Shown one piece after another: positions 6,508-12,214 of a stretch of DNA of 12,214 bases. The position numbers were made by a program, and so were the translations under genes. The DNA comes from a bacterium (lineage in GTDB: Bacteria; Planctomycetota; J058; JACQDU01). Where the stretch lies: the NCBI GenBank assembly GCA_016200955.1, contig JACQDU010000392.1, positions 1 to 12,214 of the forward strand, given 5' to 3'. The first letter of the stretch is position 1. Each line of letters begins with the position of its first letter. Under the pieces are notes generated by a model that was given only the letters and a program-made list of their open reading frames with translations, did not search any database and was not told the DNA's origin.

Positions 6508-6675
6508 TCACCATTTGCGGGGGGCTGCGCCCCCCGCATTCCCCCCTGCTCGGCCCAGGGGCGAGCCGCGACGCGTCACTTCGTGCCGCGTCGCCTCTCG
6601 CCACGGGCCTGCGCTTCGTGCGAGTCAGGTGGCTCGATCCTCACCTGGGCCAGCTTCCGCCCCCCGCAAATGGTG
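6508..6675. mobile_element. 159-bp repeat, unit B, bounded by perfect 17-bp inverted repeats (MITE-like)
   Basis: Second unit of the tandem pair. Its left edge CACCATTTGCGGGGGGC (6509-6525) is the exact reverse complement of GCCCCCCGCAAATGGTG at 6659-6675, giving 17-bp terminal inverted repeats around about 133 bp of body with no coding potential. That is the layout of a miniature inverted-repeat element or large palindromic intergenic repeat, and unit A looks like a second copy that lost its right end where B begins. No transposase is in the window, and no clear target-site duplication is visible. It could instead be a structured RNA or a bidirectional transcription barrier between two minus-strand genes. 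Confidence 0.6.
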
Positions 6676-6689
6676 TGGGTGAGACGGCG

Positions 6690-7685
6690 CTACCCCGGAG
6701 ACGGAGTCGAAGGCCCGCCCGACGGATTGCTCCCGGTCTGCGCATGAGGCCCGAGAGCGGCGAGCCGGTTCGTGGGCGGCCTCGCAGCCTTGCCCTCGCC
6801 GGCCGCCTTCGGGATCTCGAGCGCCTGGGTCGCGGCGTTCGCGTCGGCGGTCTCGACCCGGTCGGGCATGAACCGGTAGCGCCCCTTCGTGAGAGAAGCC
6901 ATGGCCTGGATCGCGGGGAGAGCGTCGAGGCCCGCGTAGCTCGCGGTCGTGACCTTGCCGTCCACGAGCCTCATGGTGCCCTTGATCCCGTTCATGTCCA
7001 CGTCGAGGACGCCGTTCGCGTGGAGGCCGCCGAGCCGGCGGAGCACCTCGTGCACCTGGATGATGCCGGCGTCGCCCTCGATCGCGCCCGTCTCGCCCGG
7101 CGGGTCGTGCTTCTCTCCCGCGGCCATCCTCACGGTGGAGGTCCCCGTGACGGTCTGGAGGTAGCCCTTGAGCTTCGTCTCGTCCTCGCCGGGAGCGAGG
7201 CGCTTGTAGACGACGACGAGGTCGCCGAGCTTGACGACGTCTCCGTCGGCGAGCGGCCGCTCGCCCTCGAGGACGCCGCCGTTCACGAACGTCCCGTTCT
7301 GGGAGCCGAGGTCGCGCAAGGTCGCGCGCGCGGGATCTCCCTTGAGCGAGACCTCGGCGTGCTTGCGCGAGACGGAAGCGGACGCGACCTTGACCTGGCA
7401 CGTGTCCTCGCGGCCGACCGTGACGGCGCCCTGCGAGAGGTCGAGCCGGATCGGCTCGCCGAGCGGCGCGACGAGGAAGTGGCGCTCGCCCGTCCCGGCG
7501 GGAGCGGGGGTCTCCTCCTTGGAGCCGATCCCCTCGCCGCGGAAGCGCTGCTTCCCTTCCTGCCAGAGGCGAGGCTCGTAGGTCTCGGCGGCCGCCCCGA
7601 GGCTCGCGTTGCAGAGCGAGCACACGACCGCCGCCGGGTCGTTCCGCGCGCTGCACTTCGGGCACCGCTTCATCTTCTCGCTCAT
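6690..7685 (-). CDS. Zinc-ribbon, FHA and DUF4388-like signalling protein
   Basis: 331 residues from ATG 7685, chosen because GAGGAG lies 4-5 nt upstream and a zinc ribbon follows at once: CPKC (C8, C11) and CSLC (C22, C25). The FHA domain (about 70-162) has the core residues for phosphothreonine binding: VGRED (G91, R92), SVSRKHAEV (S106, R107, H109) and LGSQNGTFVNG (N130, G131, N135). Residues 205-275 (GIIQVHEVLRRLGGLHANGV, DVDMNGIKGTMRLVDGKV, ALPAIQAMASLTKGRYRF) fit DUF4388/PATAN-like domains often found in bacterial signalling proteins. The tail is Pro/Ser/Gly-rich. No signal peptide or membrane segment, so cytoplasmic. It is divergent from a TPR-like protein and a membrane Ser/Thr kinase, whose phosphothreonines it may read. 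FHA and ribbon calls are strong, DUF4388 moderate; partners are inferred. Confidence 0.9.
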   Translation of the reverse strand: MSEKMKRCPKCSARNDPAAVVCSLCNASLGAAAETYEPRLWQEGKQRFRGEGIGSKEETPAPAGTGERHFLVAPLGEPIRLDLSQGAVTVGREDTCQVKVASASVSRKHAEVSLKGDPARATLRDLGSQNGTFVNGGVLEGERPLADGDVVKLGDLVVVYKRLAPGEDETKLKGYLQTVTGTSTVRMAAGEKHDPPGETGAIEGDAGIIQVHEVLRRLGGLHANGVLDVDMNGIKGTMRLVDGKVTTASYAGLDALPAIQAMASLTKGRYRFMPDRVETADANAATQALEIPKAAGEGKAARPPTNRLAALGPHAQTGSNPSGGPSTPSPG

Positions 7686-7735
7686 CTTGCTCCTCGCTTC
7701 TCCGGGGAGTGTCGTGCCGAGCGACCAGGGGGGCC

Positions 7736-7755
7736 GGGGCGACGAAAGTCGCCCC
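7736..7755. promoter_or_regulatory. Perfect 8-bp hairpin with GAAA tetraloop in the divergent region
   Basis: GGGGCGAC, GAAA, GTCGCCCC: a perfect stem with a GNRA-type tetraloop when read on the plus strand (TTTC on the minus strand). It lies 51 bp upstream of the FHA gene ATG and 127 bp upstream of the TPR-like gene. It could be a leader structure of the minus-strand mRNA, an operator, or an end point for transcripts. No T-run follows. Function is not shown. Confidence 0.5.
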
Positions 7756-7774
7756 ACGCAAGAGACCGAGAGCC

Positions 7775-7799
7775 CGTGAGACGAGCTCACGTGAGACGA
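7775..7799. promoter_or_regulatory. Pair of 10-bp direct repeats with internal palindrome, possible operator
   Basis: CGTGAGACGA occurs at 7775-7784 and again at 7790-7799, separated by GCTCA. The spacer and second copy also form the perfect palindrome CTCACGTGAG (7786-7795), and CGTGAG (7775-7780) pairs with CTCACG (7786-7791). Placed between divergent promoters, this could be a regulator site controlling both the FHA gene and the TPR-like/kinase operon. The repeats are seen; binding is inferred. Confidence 0.4.
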
Positions 7800-7832
7800 A
7801 GGCGCCGATAGGATGACCGCTTTCCTCCCCCG

Positions 7833-7860
7833 GGTCAAACGGCCGGGAGAGTGCTAGGAT
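7833..7860 (+). promoter_or_regulatory. Candidate extended -10 promoter of the TPR-like/kinase operon
   Basis: TGCTAGGAT (7852-7860) has the extended -10 form TGnTAnnAT, with only a poor -35-like GGTCAA 16 bp upstream (7833-7838). Transcription would start near 7867, about 15 nt before the GTG start, leaving room for the AGAGG ribosome site. Found by eye; plausible rather than proven. Confidence 0.35.
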
Positions 7861-7881
7861 CGCGGCCTCCAGAGGCACGCC

Positions 7882-10041
7882 GTGGCGGACTCGACCGAAG
7901 ACCTGCTGGCGCGCGCGATCCCCAAGCTCGCCTCGGCCTCCGAGGAGAAGGCGCGGAAGGTCCGCGGGAAGCTCGGCCGCTTCGCCGCGCGGGCCTGGGC
8001 GAAGGGCCCCGAGCGGCTCTTGGCCCTCGGCCTCTCGGTCCCGGAGCGCGCTCACGCCTCGGCCCGCCGCTTCGCGCGAGAAGCCGGCGACGACCCGGAA
8101 GGCCGCTTCCTCGACGTGGCCCGGAAGGCCCTCTCGGACGACGAGGCGTTCGTCGCGTTCGCGCGCGCTCTCGCGAAGGCTTACGCGCGCGCTCTCGCGA
8201 AGAAGATGTCGCAGGAGACCGAGGCCGTCGTCACGAACGACGGCGCGGAAGCCGAGGAAGAAAACGAGGAGCCGGAGGAGAAGGCCCCTCGCGTCCAGGT
8301 CGAGGAGATCGAGCCCGACGCGCCGGAGGAGGAGCCCGAGAGGAAGAACGCGAAGCCGCCCGCGGACGAGGCCCCCGCGCTCGCGGTGCCGGAGTCGTCG
8401 GACGAGCTTCCCGTTCTCAAGAAGAAGGCCGAGCCGCCTCCCGCGAAGAAGAAGGAGCGCGGCGAGTTCAACCGCGTCTCGCTCGACGACGAAGGCGAGA
8501 CGCTCGAGGAGGTCGCGAAGGCCGCGACTCCCGTCGTCGCTCCCAGGGAAGCCGCTCCGCCCGAGCCCAGGGGAGCCCTTCGACCTGGCTCAGGGCAGGC
8601 CGACGCCGAGGCCGCCCGCTCGATCGAGCGCTACAAGAAGACGGGCGATCCCCTCGACCTCGGGAACGCCCGCAAGGCATTCAAGGCCGCCCTCGACGGC
8701 GCGAGGATCCCTCAGGCCAGGGCCGCCGCTCGAGCCGGGCTCGCCTTGACTCACCTCCTGAACGGCCAGGACGAGGAGGCGAGGAAGCTCGCGGAGAAGG
8801 CGACCGAGGAAGACCCCTCGTGCGCCCTCGCCGCCTCGGTCGCCTCCCGCGCCTCTCACGGCGAGGGAGCGCGAGAGAGGCTCAAGGCCGGGCTCCTGCG
8901 GGCGAGGATCGCGCTCAAGGCGGACGCGAAGAAGGCCGCGCGCGAGGCGAAGCTCCTCCAGGAGGCCTTCCCCGACGAGCCGGCTCCTCTCCTCGTCGCG
9001 CTCGTCGCCGCGAGCCACGCGGGAGACGAGATCTTTGCTCACGTGAAGGCGGCCTGGGCGAAGTATCCCTCGCCCCGCTTCGCGGACCTCGCGCTCGGAG
9101 ACGGGCTCGACCTCCCGGCGGCGAAGGCCATCGCGGCCTGGGGAGCTTCGGAGCTCGCGGCGGGCCCCGAAGCTCTCATGAAGACGCAGAAGGACCTCGA
9201 CTCCAAGGAGAACGTCCTCGCGGGAGCCTTCCAGCTCGCCCTCGGAGTCGCCCGGACCGCTCTCGCCACGCGAGGCGACGTCTCGAAGCGAGACGAGCAA
9301 GAGCTCCGCGGCGCGATCGGCGAGTCTCTCCTCGGCTTGCAGTATTACGACGCCGCCGCCGCGGCCTTCGAGAAAGGCCAGTCGATCGATCGCGCGGGCG
9401 ACCTCGCGAACGACCTCGGGAAAGGCGCCGAGAGAGCGCGCGAGCTCCGGCGCGCCTTCGACAAGCCCGGGATCAAGGCTCGCTCGGGCTCGCTCGACGG
9501 GGCGGGCACCGTGGCGCTCAAGAAAGCCATCGCCGCCCGCGCCGCTCGCGCGATGACGGAGCGCCAGACGGAGAGCGAAGCCGTCTCGAAGGCCGAGCAC
9601 GAGACCGCCGTCGCCCTCGCCGCGAACGCCGCCCTCCGAGCCTCCGTCGAGAGGCGCGCGAAGTCGGGAGAGAAGGAGAACCCCCTCGCTCCTCTCATCG
9701 ACATCGAGCAGCAGCTCCGGGAGCTCGAGTCCTCGAAGGAAGCCCTCTCGGGAAAGAAGTCGGAGGAGAAGAAGGGCTTCTTCTCCCGCGCCCTCGACAA
9801 GGTCAAGGACACCGCCAAGGGAGCCGAGCTCGCCGTGAGGATCAAGCTCATCGAGAGCAAGAGAGACGACGCGCTCCGCGCCGTGGCGAAGAACCTGCGC
9901 GACGCTCCCCCGGGCGGCTGGGGCGACGCCGCGCTCGACGCGCTCTCCGCGCGCGGGCGAGCGCTCGAGGCGCGGCTCGAGCACCTGGACGACGAGCTCG
10001 CGCAGGCGAGGAAGATCACCTCGAAGCTCCCGGAGCTCTGA
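7882..10041 (+). CDS. Large cytoplasmic helical/TPR-like protein, unknown function
   Basis: 719 residues from GTG 7882; AGAGG lies 7 nt upstream and no better start is near. No named family is recognised. Residues 1-110 are helical and Ala/Arg-rich. Residues 111-245 are a low-complexity linker rich in Glu, Pro and Lys. Residues about 246-330 and 475-530 look like tetratricopeptide-type helix pairs (GNARKAFKAALDG, NGQDEEARKLAEKATEEDPS, LGLQYYDAAAAAFEKGQSID). From about 540 to the end the sequence is charged and helical, compatible with coiled coils, with a KKSEEKKGFFSRALDKVKD patch (residues 625-643). No signal peptide or membrane segment. The stop is followed directly by the kinase start, so the two are translationally coupled or at least one operon; a scaffold or substrate role for the kinase is inference. 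A repeat-like insert lies in the linker. The coding call rests on a long open frame, typical amino-acid make-up and a clean fit between neighbours. Confidence 0.85.
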   Translation: MADSTEDLLARAIPKLASASEEKARKVRGKLGRFAARAWAKGPERLLALGLSVPERAHASARRFAREAGDDPEGRFLDVARKALSDDEAFVAFARALAKAYARALAKKMSQETEAVVTNDGAEAEEENEEPEEKAPRVQVEEIEPDAPEEEPERKNAKPPADEAPALAVPESSDELPVLKKKAEPPPAKKKERGEFNRVSLDDEGETLEEVAKAATPVVAPREAAPPEPRGALRPGSGQADAEAARSIERYKKTGDPLDLGNARKAFKAALDGARIPQARAAARAGLALTHLLNGQDEEARKLAEKATEEDPSCALAASVASRASHGEGARERLKAGLLRARIALKADAKKAAREAKLLQEAFPDEPAPLLVALVAASHAGDEIFAHVKAAWAKYPSPRFADLALGDGLDLPAAKAIAAWGASELAAGPEALMKTQKDLDSKENVLAGAFQLALGVARTALATRGDVSKRDEQELRGAIGESLLGLQYYDAAAAAFEKGQSIDRAGDLANDLGKGAERARELRRAFDKPGIKARSGSLDGAGTVALKKAIAARAARAMTERQTESEAVSKAEHETAVALAANAALRASVERRAKSGEKENPLAPLIDIEQQLRELESSKEALSGKKSEEKKGFFSRALDKVKDTAKGAELAVRIKLIESKRDDALRAVAKNLRDAPPGGWGDAALDALSARGRALEARLEHLDDELAQARKITSKLPEL
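8574..8599 (+). repeat. Interspersed repeat-like sequence inside the linker of the TPR-like gene
   Basis: The stretch GCCCTTCGACCTGGCTCAGG (8575-8594) continuing as GCAGG resembles a short palindromic repeat often met in environmental bacterial genomes with the form CCCTTCGACnnnGCTCAGGGC (from memory, not searched). GCCCT and AGGGC at the ends are complementary. It is read in frame as ALRPGSGQ, between the acidic linker and the first TPR-like helices, a place that tolerates insertion. Confidence 0.5.
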
Positions 10042-12214
10042 TTGGGCATCGAGCAGAGCATGTCCCAGGCCGGCGCGGACCTCCCGACGGAGGTCTCGCA
10101 GGCGCGCAACGACCCGCGCCGCGCGTTCGGGCGCTTCCTGATCCTGGGCGAGCTCGGCAAGGGAGGCATGGGAGCGGTCTACCGCGCGTGGGACGAGCGG
10201 CTCCGGCGGCAGGTCGCGCTCAAGGTCGTGCTCCCCGGGAGCGAGCAGGGCGAGCTCGCGCTCGAGCGCTTCAAGCGAGAGGCGGAGGCGATCGCCCGCC
10301 TGCGCCACCCGAACATCGTCTCGGTCTTCGAGGTCGGCGAGGTTGCGGGGAAGCAGTTCCTCGCCATGGACTACATCCAGGGCCGGACGCTCGACCGGAG
10401 GCTGGGCCCGCGAGCCGAGCCCAAGCTCCCTCTCACGAAAGCGCTCGAGGCGGTGCGGGACGTGGCGCGCGCGGTCCACCACGCGCACGAGCAGGGCGTC
10501 GTCCACCGCGACCTGAAACCGCAGAACATCATCCTCGACTCGCACGAGCGCCCTTACGTCCTCGACTTCGGCCTCGCGCAGATCCGCGACTCGGGGACGA
10601 AGATGACCAAGACGGGCTCTCTCCTCGGGACGCCGGCTTACATGCCGCCCGAGCAGGCCGGGACGTCCGAGACGCCGATCGATGAGAGAAGCGACGTCTA
10701 CTCGCTCGGAGCGACTCTCTACCACGTCCTCACGGGCAGGCCGCCCTTCGAGGGCAAGAGTCACTTCAAGGTCATCGCGGCCGTCGTCTCCAAGGACCCC
10801 GTGCCGCCGTCGTCGATCAACCGCCGCATCCCTCCCGACCTCGAGACGGTCTGCCTCCGCTGCCTCGAGAAGGAGTCGGCGCGCCGCTACCCGAGCGCCG
10901 CGGCCCTGGCGAAGGACATCGACCGCTTCCTCGCCGGAGACCCGATCGAGGCGCGCCCCCTCGGCCGTCTCGCCCGGCTCGTCCGGCGCGCGAGGAGGAA
11001 CAAGCTCACGGCCGCGCTCCTCGTCGTCGCGATCGCCGCCGTGCTCGGTCTCGGAGGCGCCGCCGTCGTCGCGACGCGCGCTTTCATCGAGGAACGCGAG
11101 CGGCGCCAGAAGGAGGAAGCCGACCGCCGCGCAGACGAGGACCGGCGCAAGCTCGCCGAGAGCGCGAGGAAGGACGAGGCCCTGAGGAAGCAGCAGGCCG
11201 TGATCCTCTTCCAGCTCGCCGAGCGCGCGATCGTGGAAGGGAAGTACTGCTCGGCCGCGCTCTACTCGGCGAAGGCGCTGAGCTTCGACGAGAGCCCGGC
11301 TTACCGCGCGGCCCACTATCTCTCGCGGCAGCACGTCTGGAAGAAACCGCAGACACTCGAGACGAAGCGGGTCGCCGACCTCTCCTTCTCGCCGGACTCG
11401 CGAAGGATGGCCATCGCGACGCGCGATGGGTTCCTACGGATCGTGTCCGTCCCCGACGGCGCTCCGGTCATGGAACCGTTCCCGAGCGGCGGCGGGCTCG
11501 TCTCGCTCTCGTGGAGCCCGGACGCGCGCTCGCTCGCTTCCGGGAACGACGACGGGACGACGTTCCTCTGGGACAGCGCGACGGGAAAGCAGATCGCGAA
11601 GCTCCCGGGCCCGGCGGGCTCCTGCACGCAGATCGTCGCCTGGAGCCGCGACTCGAAGACGCTCGCGACCGGTCGCACGGACGGGACGATCGCCGTCTGG
11701 GACGTCGAGACGTGCACGTGCTCGAAGACGCTCCAGGGGGCACGCACGACCGTCTACGGCGTCTCGTGGAGCCCAGACGGGCGGCGCCTCGTCGCGGGCG
11801 GCATGGACCACACGGTCTCGGTCTGGGACGTGGCCACGGGCCGGCGCGAGCATGCCTTCGAGAGCAACATGGGCACGATCTTCGGCCTCGCCTGGAGCCC
11901 GGACGGTGCCCACGTCGCCTCGAGCTGCGCCGACCGGACCGTCAAGGTGTGGCGAGTCCAGGGCTCCTATGAGCTCCAGAACATTTTCCGCGGCCACGAG
12001 ACCGAGACCCACGGCATCGCCTGGAGCCCCGACGGCCACCGCGTGGCGTGCACGAGCGCCGACAACACCGTCCGTCTCTGGGACCACGAGACCGAGGAGT
12101 TCGTCACGCTCGAGGGGTACGGGACGCACGCGCTCGGCGTCGCCTGGAGCCCCGACGGGCACTGGGTCGCCTCTGCGGGCGACCTGGGCGTCCGGCTGTG
12201 GCCGGCCGAGGCCG
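10042..12214 (+). CDS. Transmembrane Ser/Thr protein kinase with C-terminal WD40 repeats, truncated by window end
   Basis: The frame is open to the last base; 724 codons are visible. TTG 10042 is preferred as start (GGAG 6 nt upstream, directly after the previous stop); ATG 10060 in the same frame is the alternative. From TTG: kinase domain about 31-297 with GELGKGGMGAVYRA, VALK (K61), E80, HRDLKPQN (D157, N162), DFG (175-177) and GTPAYMPPEQ, so all catalytic residues are present and it is an RD kinase. A membrane segment follows at about 322-345, a charged coiled coil at 347-385, a short helical pair at about 386-432, then seven WD40-type repeats from about 442, most with WSPDG and a VWD-like strand end. 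Kinase inside, WD40 outside is the expected topology (Arg-rich side RLVRRARRNK before the membrane segment). Such PknB-like/WD40 fusions are common in planctomycetes. It likely phosphorylates cytoplasmic targets, perhaps read by the nearby FHA protein. Confidence 0.95.
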   Translation, partial: MGIEQSMSQAGADLPTEVSQARNDPRRAFGRFLILGELGKGGMGAVYRAWDERLRRQVALKVVLPGSEQGELALERFKREAEAIARLRHPNIVSVFEVGEVAGKQFLAMDYIQGRTLDRRLGPRAEPKLPLTKALEAVRDVARAVHHAHEQGVVHRDLKPQNIILDSHERPYVLDFGLAQIRDSGTKMTKTGSLLGTPAYMPPEQAGTSETPIDERSDVYSLGATLYHVLTGRPPFEGKSHFKVIAAVVSKDPVPPSSINRRIPPDLETVCLRCLEKESARRYPSAAALAKDIDRFLAGDPIEARPLGRLARLVRRARRNKLTAALLVVAIAAVLGLGGAAVVATRAFIEERERRQKEEADRRADEDRRKLAESARKDEALRKQQAVILFQLAERAIVEGKYCSAALYSAKALSFDESPAYRAAHYLSRQHVWKKPQTLETKRVADLSFSPDSRRMAIATRDGFLRIVSVPDGAPVMEPFPSGGGLVSLSWSPDARSLASGNDDGTTFLWDSATGKQIAKLPGPAGSCTQIVAWSRDSKTLATGRTDGTIAVWDVETCTCSKTLQGARTTVYGVSWSPDGRRLVAGGMDHTVSVWDVATGRREHAFESNMGTIFGLAWSPDGAHVASSCADRTVKVWRVQGSYELQNIFRGHETETHGIAWSPDGHRVACTSADNTVRLWDHETEEFVTLEGYGTHALGVAWSPDGHWVASAGDLGVRLWPAEA

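Noticed and set aside
6344..6604. Possible small repeat-encoded protein (86 residues) in the 159-bp units
   Set aside because: The frame repeats only because the DNA repeats. It is Arg/Pro/Ser-rich, lacks an RBS, and a one-base gap between the units breaks frame equivalence.
6349..6675. CRISPR array
   Set aside because: Only two long units with no short repeat/unique spacer alternation and no cas genes nearby.
3151..6747. A 1198-residue plus-strand open frame
   Set aside because: It is opposite to two genes with recognised catalytic and PDZ motifs and also crosses the 159-bp repeats. Its composition (Arg, Glu, Leu, Asp) is typical of the complement of GC-biased genes.
10060..10062. ATG 10060 as the kinase start
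   Set aside because: Not excluded, but it has only a weak purine stretch upstream, whereas TTG 10042 has GGAG at good spacing and abuts the preceding stop; kept as alternative.
7851..10685. A 944-residue plus-strand frame overlapping the TPR-like and kinase genes, and a 914-residue minus-strand frame at 8590-11334
   Set aside because: Both overlap the kinase, whose frame shows all catalytic motifs, and both are Arg-rich shadow sequences caused by high GC.

Overview
The window is a very GC-rich bacterial stretch with strong G/C third-position bias. Three things point to an uncultured Planctomycetota-like lineage: a CAP-domain protein of the 'YHRIPLLDP' type, a membrane Ser/Thr kinase fused to WD40 repeats, and a 'DGLYPAE...' membrane-anchored protein. 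This assignment is an inference; Acidobacteriota or Myxococcota cannot be excluded from sequence alone.

Layout. (1) Bases 1-1729, plus strand: the C-terminal part of urocanate hydratase (hutU, histidine degradation), overlapped by the TTG start of a membrane-anchored protein of unknown function that carries a -1 frameshift near 1376-1380. (2) Bases 1739-6315, minus strand: an envelope/secretion cluster. In transcription order it holds an HtrA-like serine protease with an intact triad and about four PDZ-like domains, then, 15 bp later, a trypsin/HtrA-like protein whose catalytic His and Ser positions are both substituted, then a secreted CAP-domain protein. The last two each contain a run of exactly 15 glycines. 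The intergenic region before the CAP gene holds an 8-bp-periodic imperfect inverted repeat and a strong hairpin whose 3' arm is the CAP gene's own Shine-Dalgarno sequence. (3) Bases 6349-6675: no gene, but two about 97% identical units of about 159 bp, each starting with a 9-bp GC hairpin; the second is bounded by perfect 17-bp inverted repeats, so it looks like a small non-autonomous mobile element or structured repeat. (4) Bases 6690-12214: a signalling block. A zinc-ribbon/FHA/DUF4388-like protein (minus) is divergent from a large cytoplasmic helical/TPR-like protein (plus), which is directly followed by a transmembrane Ser/Thr kinase with a coiled coil and at least seven WD40 repeats, cut off by the window edge. 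The divergent intergenic region holds a perfect 8-bp hairpin, a pair of 10-bp direct repeats and a candidate extended -10 promoter.

How the genes may work together (inference). The kinase (phosphorylation) and the FHA protein (phosphothreonine reading) form a plausible local relay, with the TPR-like protein as scaffold. The HtrA/pseudo-protease/CAP cluster looks like an extracytoplasmic protein-quality or surface-protein module. The best candidates for something undescribed are the SD-sequestering inverted repeat upstream of the CAP gene, the active/inactive protease pair, and the 159-bp repeat element.
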